In this document: one piece after another, positions 1 through 5,660 of the stretch
Numbering within the stretch: position 1 is the stretch's first letter
How the letters are laid out: every line of letters begins with the position of its first letter
The notes under the pieces: model-generated
What the model was told of the DNA's origin: nothing
What the model saw: only the letters and a program-made list of their open reading frames with translations
Databases searched by the model: none
Translations under genes and position numbers: made by a program
Assembly: GCA_030044485.1 (NCBI GenBank)
Contig: JASHVQ010000251.1
Location: 1-7,912 of the forward strand
DNA: 7,912 nucleotides
Direction of reading: 5' to 3'
Origin: Methylovirgula sp.
GTDB taxonomy: Bacteria; Pseudomonadota; Alphaproteobacteria; Rhizobiales; Beijerinckiaceae

Positions 1-965
1 GCCGCGAAGCGGTTGACATAGGTGCGTAACGCCGAAGCGAGCATGACGCCCGGCCGGTCGTTTCCGCCGAAGACGATCGGACGTTCGATCGCGCCCATCG
101 CAACGATGGCGCGGCGCGCCACGATCTGCCAGAGGCGCTGGCGCGGCTGATGCTCGGGCGGCCGCGGAAGATGATCGGCGACGCGCTCGAGCGCGCCATA
201 GGTGCCGCCGTCATAGACGCCGAAGACGCTCGTGCGGCGCAGGATGCGAACCTCGGCAAGCGAGGCGAGTTCGGCCTCGGCACGCGCCGCCCATTGCGCG
301 CCGGGCAGATTGTCGATCAGCCGATATTCGCCGAGCAGCCTCCCGCCGAGGCGAAAATCCTCCTCGCAAAGGACGACGCGCGCCCCCGCGCGGCCGGCGG
401 CGAGCGCCGCCGAAAGCCCAGCGGGGCCGGTGCCGATCACCAGCACGTCGCAATGCGCGACCGCATGTTCATAGCAATCCGGATCGGGCAGAGGGCTTGC
501 GGCGCCAAGTCCGGCGGCGCGGCGGATCAGCGGCTCATAGACTTTTTCCCAGAAGGCTGCCGGCCACATGAACGTCTTGTAGTAGAAGCCGCCGACGAAG
601 AGCGGCGCGAAGATTTGATTGAGCGCCTGAATGTCGAGATGGAGCGACGGCCAGCAATTCTGGCTCGACGCATCGAGCCCCTCGTAGAGCTCGACGCTCG
701 TTGCCTTGGTATTCGGCTCGCGCCGCGCGTCTTTGCGCAAGGTGACGAGGGCGTTGGGCTCCTCCGGCCCGGCCGCGAATATGCCGCGCGGGCGATGATA
801 TTTGAAGGAGCGGCCGACGCACCGGACGCCATTCGCCATCAGCGCCGCGGCCAGCGTGTCGCCGGCATAGCCCGCGTAGTTCTTTGCGTCGAAACGAAAG
901 GCGAGCGGCTTGCCGCGGTCGATCAATCCGCCGGATTCCAAGCGATGCGCCTGCCGCGCGTTCAT
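1..965 (-). CDS. soxA: Alpha subunit of heterotetrameric sarcosine oxidase / N-methylglutamate dehydrogenase family (5' part; 3' end off window)
   Basis: This is the N-terminal 321 residues of the large alpha subunit of a heterotetrameric amine-oxidising flavoenzyme; family members are about 950-1000 residues, so roughly a third is present. The product begins MNARQAHRLE. Residues about 14-75 form the N-terminal ferredoxin-like domain, with the family-typical stretches YAGDTLAAALMANGV and GRSFKYHRPRG. A dinucleotide-binding fold starts near residue 173, with GTGPAG at 178-183 and an acidic strand end (CEED) that fits NAD binding. GFYYKTFMWP (126-135) is also characteristic of the family. The ATG overlaps the soxD stop as ATGA (962-965), which implies translational coupling. 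In known enzymes this subunit carries the NAD site and a C-terminal folate-binding GcvT-like domain, here off the window. The family assignment is firm. Whether the substrate is sarcosine or N-methylglutamate (the mgdC name) is inferred; I favour the latter from the beta and delta subunits and the regulators. Confidence 0.9.
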   Translation of the reverse strand, partial: MNARQAHRLESGGLIDRGKPLAFRFDAKNYAGYAGDTLAAALMANGVRCVGRSFKYHRPRGIFAAGPEEPNALVTLRKDARREPNTKATSVELYEGLDASSQNCWPSLHLDIQALNQIFAPLFVGGFYYKTFMWPAAFWEKVYEPLIRRAAGLGAASPLPDPDCYEHAVAHCDVLVIGTGPAGLSAALAAGRAGARVVLCEEDFRLGGRLLGEYRLIDNLPGAQWAARAEAELASLAEVRILRRTSVFGVYDGGTYGALERVADHLPRPPEHQPRQRLWQIVARRAIVAMGAIERPIVFGGNDRPGVMLASALRTYVNRFA

Positions 966-1225
966 CGCGCCGCGCGCGCCAGAACGGCGCTCTCGATCGC
1001 ATGCGTGCGCGAGTCGCGCACCAGCTTCAGCCAGGAGCGGCAGCCGGATGCGTGATACCAATATTCTTCGCTGCGGCCGGCCGGATTGTCGCGCAGATAG
1101 ACGTAATCGAAGAAACGCCGCGCCGCGTCGGCAGCGGCGGGGTCGGGACGCGCCCCCGGACTCTCGCCGAGACTTAAGAATTCCGACAGGTCGCGAAGGC
1201 CGCAATAGGGGCAGGGAATGCGCAT
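962..1225 (-). CDS. soxD: Delta subunit of heterotetrameric sarcosine oxidase / N-methylglutamate dehydrogenase family
   Basis: This is a complete 87-residue SoxD-type protein, the small zinc-binding subunit that helps hold the alpha-beta complex together. It begins MRIPCPYCGLRD. The zinc ligands expected from known structures are visible as C5 and C8 (CPYC) and H58 and C62 (HASGC). The central FFDYVYLRDNPAG segment (38-50) and WLKLVRDSRTH (65-75) fit the family. It starts 5 bases after the soxB stop, and its TGA overlaps the soxA ATG, so the three genes read as one operon. I chose the ATG at 1223-1225 because it places the CPYC motif at the family's normal position; the open frame extending further upstream is only antisense-like shadow over soxB. 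The C-terminus ends soon after the TH segment, whereas many sarcosine oxidase delta subunits carry a further tail of about ten residues. In methylotroph naming this would be mgdB. Confidence 0.9.
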   Translation of the reverse strand: MRIPCPYCGLRDLSEFLSLGESPGARPDPAAADAARRFFDYVYLRDNPAGRSEEYWYHASGCRSWLKLVRDSRTHAIESAVLARAAR

Positions 1226-1230
1226 GGCGT

Positions 1231-2481
1231 TCAGTGCAGGTTGGGCTGGGCGCCTTGGCCCTTCTCGTCGAGGATCGCGCCGCGCGCGAAACGATCGAGT
1301 CGGAACGAAGCGGCGGCGGGGTGAGGTTCGTCCCGCGCAATGAGATGCGCGAAGCACCAGCCGGAGGCGGGCGTCGCCTTGAAACCCCCGTAACACCAGC
1401 CGGCGTTGAGATAGAGGCCCGGAATATTCATCGTGTCGATGATCGGCGAGCCGTCCATCGACATATCCATGATGCCGCCCCAGCTGCGCAGCAGGCGGAC
1501 GCGCCCGAGCATCGGCATCAGCGCCATGCCGCCTTCGCAGACGTCTTTCACCGCCGGCAGATTGCCGCGCTGCGCGTAGGACCGATAGCCGTCGAGATCG
1601 CCGCCGAAAACGAGCCCGCCCTTGTCCGACTGGCTGACATAGAAATGCCCGGCGCCGAAGGTGACGACATTGGGAATCAGCGGCTTCAGCGCCTCCGACA
1701 CGAAGGCCTGCAGCACATGGCTCTCGATCGGCAGGCGCAGGCCGGCGAGCGCGGCGAGGCGCGATGTATTGCCGGCAACGGCCAGCCCGATCTTCTTGGC
1801 GCGGATCGGACCGCGCGTCGTCTCGACGCCGGCGACGCGGCCCTTCTCGAAGGCGAAGCCCAGAACCTCGCAATTCTGCACGATGTCGACGCCGCGGTCG
1901 CTGGCGCCGCGCGCATAGCCCCAGGCGACGGCATCGTGGCGAACCGTACCGCCGCGCCGCTGCAGCAAGCCGCCTTGGATCGGAAAGCGCGCATTGTCGA
2001 AATTGAGGAAGGGCAGCATTTTGCGAATCTGCCGCGCGTCGAGCAGTTCGGCATCGACGCCGCAGAGCCGCATCGCATTGCCGCGCCGCGCGTAGGCGTC
2101 GCGCTGCGCGTCCGAATGATAAAGGTTGAGGACGCCGCGCTGGCTCACCATGGCGTTGTAGTTCAAATCCCGTTCGAGCTTCTCCCAGAGCCGCATCGAC
2201 CGTTCGTAGAAAGCGATGTTGCCGGGAAGCAGGTAGTTGGAGCGAATGATCGTCGTGTTGCGGCCGACGTTGCCGGAGCCGATCCAGCTTTTCTCGAGCA
2301 CGGCGACATTGGCGAGCCCGTGTTCCTTGGCGAGATAATAGGCGCTCGCAAGTCCGTGCCCGCCGCCCCCGACGATGACGACGTCATATTCGGGCTTGGG
2401 CTGCGCGTCGCGCCAGGCCGGCGTCCAAGCGCGGTGGCCGCCAAGCGCGGCGCGCGCCAGAGAGAAAATGGAATAATGCAT
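1231..2481 (-). CDS. soxB: Beta subunit of heterotetrameric sarcosine oxidase / N-methylglutamate dehydrogenase family
   Basis: This 416-residue catalytic flavoprotein subunit of the DAO/glycine oxidase superfamily oxidatively demethylates an N-methyl amino acid. The FAD-binding Rossmann motif is at residues 33-43 (DVVIVGGGGHG) and is followed by the family block GRNTTIIRSNYLL (73-85). H182 in RRGGTVRHDAVAWG matches the position I expect for the histidine that covalently binds FMN. The C-terminal blocks SWGGIMDMSMDGSPI (333-347) and GWCYGGFKATPASG (361-374) complete the fold, and the full length matches the family. Classical sarcosine oxidases, as I recall them, have QWGGIVDVTPDASPI and GWGTGGFKATPGSG at these places, so this protein lies in a different branch. 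I infer N-methylglutamate dehydrogenase (mgdA) as the likelier identity. It is the first gene of a soxB-D-A operon and is divergent from the GlxA-type regulator, 89 bases away. No good Shine-Dalgarno sequence precedes the ATG, but the MHYSIF start fits the family. Confidence 0.92.
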   Translation of the reverse strand: MHYSIFSLARAALGGHRAWTPAWRDAQPKPEYDVVIVGGGGHGLASAYYLAKEHGLANVAVLEKSWIGSGNVGRNTTIIRSNYLLPGNIAFYERSMRLWEKLERDLNYNAMVSQRGVLNLYHSDAQRDAYARRGNAMRLCGVDAELLDARQIRKMLPFLNFDNARFPIQGGLLQRRGGTVRHDAVAWGYARGASDRGVDIVQNCEVLGFAFEKGRVAGVETTRGPIRAKKIGLAVAGNTSRLAALAGLRLPIESHVLQAFVSEALKPLIPNVVTFGAGHFYVSQSDKGGLVFGGDLDGYRSYAQRGNLPAVKDVCEGGMALMPMLGRVRLLRSWGGIMDMSMDGSPIIDTMNIPGLYLNAGWCYGGFKATPASGWCFAHLIARDEPHPAAASFRLDRFARGAILDEKGQGAQPNLH

Positions 2482-2570
2482 GGGCGGCCGGAGAAGCGGC
2501 GAGTTCGACTTGACTCGCAGGCAGGATGGCGTGAGAAAACCGCGTAGTCTTGCCCTATAGCGTCATATAA
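2482..2570. promoter_or_regulatory. Divergent promoter region between soxB and the GlxA-type regulator
   Basis: This 89-base gap must hold the start signals for both the minus-strand soxBDA operon and the plus-strand regulator. An AT-rich patch at 2556-2570 (TATAGC at 2556-2561, CATATA at 2564-2569) stands out in an otherwise GC-rich sequence and could be a -10 element for the plus gene. TTGACT at 2510-2515 resembles a -35 box but is too far from that patch for a standard promoter. A short inverted repeat, CGAGT at 2500-2504 and ACTCG at 2513-2517, could be operator half-sites. The placement as regulatory DNA is secure from gene geometry; the individual elements are guesses. Confidence 0.5.
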
Positions 2571-3569
2571 ATGTCCAAAAACGACATAAGGACCGCCGGC
2601 GATCCGGGACGGCGGGTCGGCTTTCTGCTCGTCGACGGCTTCGCAATGATGTCCTTCGCTTCGGCGATCGAGCCGTTGCGCGCCGCCAATGTGCTTGCCG
2701 GGCGCCGGCTCTACGATTGGATCATCGTCGGCATCGACCGCCACGAGGCGATGGCCTCGACCGGCTTTGCGGTTCGCGCCCGGCATGTGGTCGGCGACGA
2801 CATTGATCTCGACACGTTGTTCGTTTGCGCCGGCGGCAATCCGGCGAGCTTCGCGGATGAGGCGACGCTCAATTGGCTGCGCCGCCTCGCCCGGCGCGGC
2901 ACGCGCATCGGCGGCGTCTCCGGCGGCCCGTTCATTCTGGCGCGCGCCGGCTTGCTCGACGGCTATCGCTGCACGATCCACTGGGAGCATATTCCGGCAT
3001 TCACGGAATCCTTTCCGAACCTCGACACAAAGCTCTCGCTTTTTGAGATCGACCGCGACCGGCTGACCTGCGCGGGCGGCGTCGCGGCGCTCGACATGAT
3101 GCATGCGATGATCGGCCAAGAGCAAAGCCGCGGCCTTGCCGATGCGATCGGCGAATGGTTCCTGCAGACCGAAATCCGGCTCGGCACCAGCGCGCAGCGC
3201 CGCAGCCTGCAAGACCGCTACGCAACCTCCAATGCCCGGCTGCTCGCGGCGCTGGAGCTCATCGAGACGCATGTCGAAGATCCGCTCGACCGGGGCGCGC
3301 TCTCCGCCGCCGCCGGCGTTTCGGTGCGCCAGCTCGAGCGGCTTTTCGCGCGGCATCTCGGCAAGACGCTCGATCGGCATTACCGCGATGTGCGGCTCGA
3401 CCGCGCCCGCATCCTTCTGCGGCAGACGGCGCTGTCGGTTTCCGAAGTCGGGCTGGCGAGCGGCTTTCAAAGCGCCAGCCATTTCTCGCGCGCCTTCAAG
3501 GCGCGCTTCGGTCACGCGCCTTCATCGGAACGGGCCGCCGCCTATCCCGGGGCGCGGCGCAGCGCCTAG
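2571..3569 (+). CDS. GlxA-family transcriptional regulator (DJ-1/PfpI-like domain plus AraC HTH)
   Basis: This 332-residue cytoplasmic regulator has two domains. Residues about 15-185 form a class I amidotransferase-like (DJ-1/PfpI) sensor domain, beginning RRVGFLLVDGFAMMSFASA. Residues about 225-318 form a C-terminal AraC/XylS DNA-binding domain with two helix-turn-helices (LSAAAGVSVRQLERLF and VSEVGLASGFQSASHFSRAFK). The nucleophile-elbow position reads GVSGGPF (115-121), with serine rather than cysteine, so the domain is probably a ligand sensor and not an enzyme. Known relatives include GlxA, GbdR and SouR; the latter two control glycine betaine and sarcosine catabolism. It is divergent from soxB, the usual geometry for an activator of that operon. 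An in-frame TAA lies immediately before the ATG, so no earlier start is possible, and no Shine-Dalgarno sequence is seen. The fold is certain; its target and ligand (a methylated amine or N-methylated amino acid) are inferred. Confidence 0.9.
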   Translation: MSKNDIRTAGDPGRRVGFLLVDGFAMMSFASAIEPLRAANVLAGRRLYDWIIVGIDRHEAMASTGFAVRARHVVGDDIDLDTLFVCAGGNPASFADEATLNWLRRLARRGTRIGGVSGGPFILARAGLLDGYRCTIHWEHIPAFTESFPNLDTKLSLFEIDRDRLTCAGGVAALDMMHAMIGQEQSRGLADAIGEWFLQTEIRLGTSAQRRSLQDRYATSNARLLAALELIETHVEDPLDRGALSAAAGVSVRQLERLFARHLGKTLDRHYRDVRLDRARILLRQTALSVSEVGLASGFQSASHFSRAFKARFGHAPSSERAAAYPGARRSA

Positions 3570-4237
3570 GTCTGATCGCGCTGATAGACGATGATCGAGA
3601 GATAGGTCATCGGCAGTTCGAGCAGCGCCTCCGGTCCATGCAGCGCGCCCGAATCGAAGAGCAGCGAGTCGCCGGGCGCCAGCCGATAGACCTGGTCGCC
3701 GTGCCGGTAATCGACGAGACCGGTGAGCATGTAGATGAATTCGCGCCCGGCATGCTGGAAGGCGGTATAGGGTGCCGCCTCTTTCTGCAGCGTGATGAGA
3801 TAGGGTTCGATCATGATGTCGCCGCCCAGCGCATGGCCCAGCAATTGATAGATGTGGCCGACCTTGGAGCCGCGCCTTTCGATGATGACGCCCTGGTCGG
3901 CCTTCACGTAGGAACAGTCGCGCTGACCCTCAAAAGCCGCGAAGAGCGCCGACATGGGAACGCTCAAGGCGGCGGCGATCGACTGAAGCGAGGACAGCGA
4001 GGCCGAAATCTGTCCGGTTTCGATCTTCGACATCATGCCGGTCGAAATCTGCGCGGCGCTGGCCAGATCCGAGACGGACAAGTTCTGACGGCGGCGCAAC
4101 TGGCGGATCTGGCTGCCGAGGGCGCGCTCCAGCGGTCGCCTGTCGCTGGGCGGAGGGGCGTTGGAAACGGTCAGAAGCTGCGGCGTCTCGTCCGAAATTT
4201 GGCGGGTTTCCGCCAAGGACTTGGCTTTGCGATTCAT
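3566..4237 (-). CDS. XRE-family transcriptional regulator with C-terminal cupin domain
   Basis: This 223-residue regulator has a non-conserved N-terminal tail of about 40 residues. An XRE/Cro-C1 helix-turn-helix follows at about 42-98 (GSQIRQLRRRQNLSVSDLAS, then STGMMSKIETGQISASLSSL). A cupin_2 sensor domain occupies about 145-220. Cupin motif residues include H162 and E166 (QHAGREFIYML) and H200 in PGDSLLFDSGALHG. XRE-cupin proteins such as PuuR and PauR repress amine and polyamine catabolism, often next to glutamine-synthetase-like ligase genes. That makes a role in methylamine or amino acid metabolism plausible here, but it is inferred from context. The gene converges on the GlxA-type regulator with a 4-base tail overlap (CTAG, 3566-3569). 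The start is the only upstream ATG giving a complete HTH; no clear Shine-Dalgarno sequence precedes it, so the true N-terminus could be shorter. Confidence 0.88.
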   Translation of the reverse strand: MNRKAKSLAETRQISDETPQLLTVSNAPPPSDRRPLERALGSQIRQLRRRQNLSVSDLASAAQISTGMMSKIETGQISASLSSLQSIAAALSVPMSALFAAFEGQRDCSYVKADQGVIIERRGSKVGHIYQLLGHALGGDIMIEPYLITLQKEAAPYTAFQHAGREFIYMLTGLVDYRHGDQVYRLAPGDSLLFDSGALHGPEALLELPMTYLSIIVYQRDQT

Positions 4238-4269
4238 GGATTTCGAAGCCCACGGATGACAGGGGGCGC

Positions 4270-4299
4270 AGATTAGTGGAATCCGCAGCCCGATGCCAC
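4270..4299 (-). promoter_or_regulatory. Candidate promoter of the XRE-cupin gene
   Basis: On the minus strand, GTGGCA (plus positions 4294-4299) and TAATCT (4270-4275) are 18 bases apart, a weak match to a housekeeping -35/-10 pair. The -10-like box lies about 33 bases upstream of the XRE ATG, which would give a short leader. Matches this loose occur by chance, so this is only a candidate. Confidence 0.25.
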
Positions 4300-4521
4300 C
4301 TCCCGACGGCGATGCGCGGGGTTCGCGGCAGCGCTTTCCGCCCGCGATTGCGTGCCAATTTGCGTTTCGACGCAGCGACGTAACCGGCGCGCTCCGCCAT
4401 ATTGCGGCCCGCCCGGGAGCCTATTGGGGATGCGGCTCCTGCGGCTTGCCAGAGGCTTGCGGATTCGCAACATGGCGGCGCGATGGCGCGGCGTCCGGCT
4501 TCACGCGGTTTTGCGTGTACG

Positions 4522-4535
4522 CCGGCGAGAGCCGG
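4522..4535 (+). repeat. Short palindromic element resembling dispersed alphaproteobacterial repeats
   Basis: CCGGC at 4522-4526 and GCCGG at 4531-4535 form a perfect 5-bp stem closed by GAGA, a GNRA-type tetraloop, followed by GATCATG. The layout resembles the dispersed extragenic palindromes of the form CCCGCGAAAGCGGG-ATCC found in many proteobacteria. Only one copy is visible in the window, so its repeat status is inferred from resemblance alone. Confidence 0.35.
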
Positions 4536-4556
4536 GATCATGATTTTGCTTCAAGT

Positions 4557-4589
4557 GCTTAGCGGCAGGCGGCCGGCGCCCCGCTAAGC
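4557..4589 (+). repeat. Perfect 9-bp inverted repeat upstream of the exported-protein gene
   Basis: GCTTAGCGG (4557-4565) and CCGCTAAGC (4581-4589) are exact reverse complements separated by 15 GC-rich bases that can themselves pair partly. The right arm ends 6 bases before the GGAGG ribosome-binding site of the next gene. It could be an operator, or an RNA stem in the leader that affects ribosome access. No U-tract follows, so it does not look like an intrinsic terminator. Confidence 0.55.
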
Positions 4590-4595
4590 GATGGT

Positions 4596-4600
4596 GGAGG
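4596..4600 (+). promoter_or_regulatory. Ribosome binding site deciding the start of the exported protein
   Basis: GGAGG is 5 bases before the ATG at 4606 and lies downstream of the alternative ATG at 4591, which has no such sequence. This favours the shorter product, whose N-terminus also makes a normal signal peptide. Confidence 0.65.
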
Positions 4601-4605
4601 AGACG

Positions 4606-5199
4606 ATGCCTTATTCAACCGGGCCCGGATTGGCAGCCGGATTATTCGGCCTTTTGATCCTGGGATTTTTGAGCGGTGGGGCGCACGCCGACCAGGCCGC
4701 CTGCAAGAGCCTCGCCGATGCGATGCTGGCCAATACGCAAACCCCCTATCACGGCACCGGTACGATTACGGTCGGCATAACCGGCGGGGCCGCGGACCTC
4801 GGCGGCGCGAATTCGCTGCAGTCGATGCAGACCGAGACCATCTTCACCGGCACCGACATTTTTGTGAAACTTCCCTCGGGCCAATGGAAGAACGTGCATG
4901 CGGCGCTCGACGAAGTTAAGGCGCGGGTGCTGGCCAGCGCCCAAAGTTTTACCGATTGCCAGCGTCTCGCCGACGAAACCGACGACGGCAAGAACCTCGC
5001 GGTCTATACGGGAAGCGCCACGACGCCCAACGTGCTCGTGACGACGAAGGTCTGGGTCGCGCCGGGCCGCGGCGTCCTGGTGCGTTCCGAAACCGACATG
5101 ACCGGCATGCCGCAGGCCGACGGCACTATCCGCCGTCAGCACCTGTCGATGCGCTACGACTACGACAACGTCAAAGCGCCGGCGAACGTCCAGCAGTGA
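4606..5199 (+). CDS. Exported protein of unknown function, LolA-like fold suspected
   Basis: This is a 197-residue protein that I cannot name. It begins with a typical Sec signal peptide: a hydrophobic core at about 9-23 and a likely cleavage after AHA (residues 26-28), giving a periplasmic product. The mature part has just two cysteines, C33 and C118, which could form a disulfide. It contains TPYHGTGTITV (47-57), ETIFTGTDIFVKLPSGQWKN (77-96), CQRLADE (118-124), KVWVAPGRGVLVRSE (148-162) and RYDYDNVKAP (183-192). This pattern resembles a group of uncharacterised periplasmic Rhizobiales proteins and looks compatible with a LolA-type beta structure; that is an impression, not a search result. 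I chose the ATG at 4606 over the in-frame ATG at 4591 because GGAGG (4596-4600) lies 5 bases before it. The gene converges on moaE with only 3 bases between the stops. Confidence 0.75.
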   Translation: MPYSTGPGLAAGLFGLLILGFLSGGAHADQAACKSLADAMLANTQTPYHGTGTITVGITGGAADLGGANSLQSMQTETIFTGTDIFVKLPSGQWKNVHAALDEVKARVLASAQSFTDCQRLADETDDGKNLAVYTGSATTPNVLVTTKVWVAPGRGVLVRSETDMTGMPQADGTIRRQHLSMRYDYDNVKAPANVQQ

Positions 5200-5202
5200 A
5201 CC

Positions 5203-5658
5203 TCAGCGCCACCTCTTCGTCGCCGCCTCGTCCTCGGCGCGAGGCCCGATCCAATCGCCGTCGCGCCCGTCTCTCATTCGCATCTTCTTCCAGAAGGGCG
5301 CATTGGTCTTCAGATAATCCATGAGGAATTCCGCAGCGGCGAAAGCCTCGCCGCGGTGCCGGGCGGCGGTCGCAACCAGAACGATCGCCTCGCCGGGGCG
5401 GATCAGGCCATAGCGGTGAATGACCAGCGCCCCGGCGATCGGCCAGCGGGCGCCCGCCGCGTCCATGACGCGCCCGATCTCCTCTTCCGCCATGCCCGGA
5501 TAATGTTCGATCTCCAGCGCCGCGAGCCCGTCCTCCTCGGCGCGGCAAATCCCCGTGAACGTGACCAGCGCGCCGATATCGCTGCGCCCTTGCGCCAACG
5601 GTGCGGTTTCGCCCGCGGCGTCGAACGGCTCTTTCTGCAGCCGCAGGATCCTGAGCAT
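5203..5658 (-). CDS. moaE: Molybdopterin synthase catalytic subunit MoaE
   Basis: This 151-residue large subunit of molybdopterin synthase, with MoaD, inserts two sulfurs into cyclic pyranopterin monophosphate to make the dithiolene of the molybdenum cofactor. Family blocks are GALVTFTGICR (29-39), LEIEHYPGMAE (48-58), HRYGLIRPGEAIVLV (81-95), HR at 101-102 and FLMDYLKTNAPFWKK (111-125). K117 and K124 align with the active-site lysines of E. coli MoaE (K119 and K126). Full length matches the family. GGGAGG (plus 5665-5670), inside the end of moaD, lies 6 bases from the ATG, and the gene starts 2 bases after the moaD stop. It is the last gene of the minus-strand run. The exported-protein gene ends 3 bases past its stop, with no terminator visible between them. 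Confidence 0.96.
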   Translation of the reverse strand: MLRILRLQKEPFDAAGETAPLAQGRSDIGALVTFTGICRAEEDGLAALEIEHYPGMAEEEIGRVMDAAGARWPIAGALVIHRYGLIRPGEAIVLVATAARHRGEAFAAAEFLMDYLKTNAPFWKKMRMRDGRDGDWIGPRAEDEAATKRWR

Positions 5659-5660
5659 CC

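Larger units (their letters stand above)
4238..4605. other. Intergenic stretch between XRE-cupin gene and exported-protein gene
   Basis: These 368 bases lie between two divergently oriented genes and should contain both promoters. Open frames across it on both strands give arginine- and alanine-rich low-complexity translations with no recognisable domain, so I see no gene. It contains the candidate XRE promoter, a TTGCG-GATT-CGCAA inverted repeat (4457-4470), a GGCTTGC direct repeat (4443-4449 and 4454-4460), a small CCGGC hairpin (4522-4535) and the 9-bp inverted repeat at 4557-4589. No tRNA or riboswitch was recognised. Confidence 0.6.

Noticed and set aside
150..1055. Plus-strand open frame of 301 codons opposite soxA
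   Set aside because: The minus-strand soxA translation has the full family pattern over the same bases; the plus frame has none.
910..2547. Plus-strand open frame of 545 codons opposite soxB and soxD
   Set aside because: It is the antisense shadow of GC-rich genes. Its translation is arginine/alanine-rich with no domain, while the minus strand encodes clearly recognisable SoxB and SoxD.
2163..3515. Minus-strand open frame of 450 codons across the GlxA-type gene and start of soxB
   Set aside because: It crosses two real genes in other frames and matches no family; high GC removes stop codons.
4285..4299. Possible sigma-54 promoter upstream of the XRE gene (TGGCA followed by TGC on the minus strand)
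   Set aside because: The spacing between the GG and GC elements is one base short of the strict requirement and the -12 T pair is incomplete.
3930..4541. Minus-strand open frame running upstream of the XRE-cupin gene
   Set aside because: It is in a different frame from the regulator, with low-complexity composition and no ribosome-binding site or domain.
4591..4605. Start of the exported protein at the ATG at 4591
   Set aside because: The GGAGG site lies downstream of it, and the shorter form starting at 4606 gives a better signal peptide.
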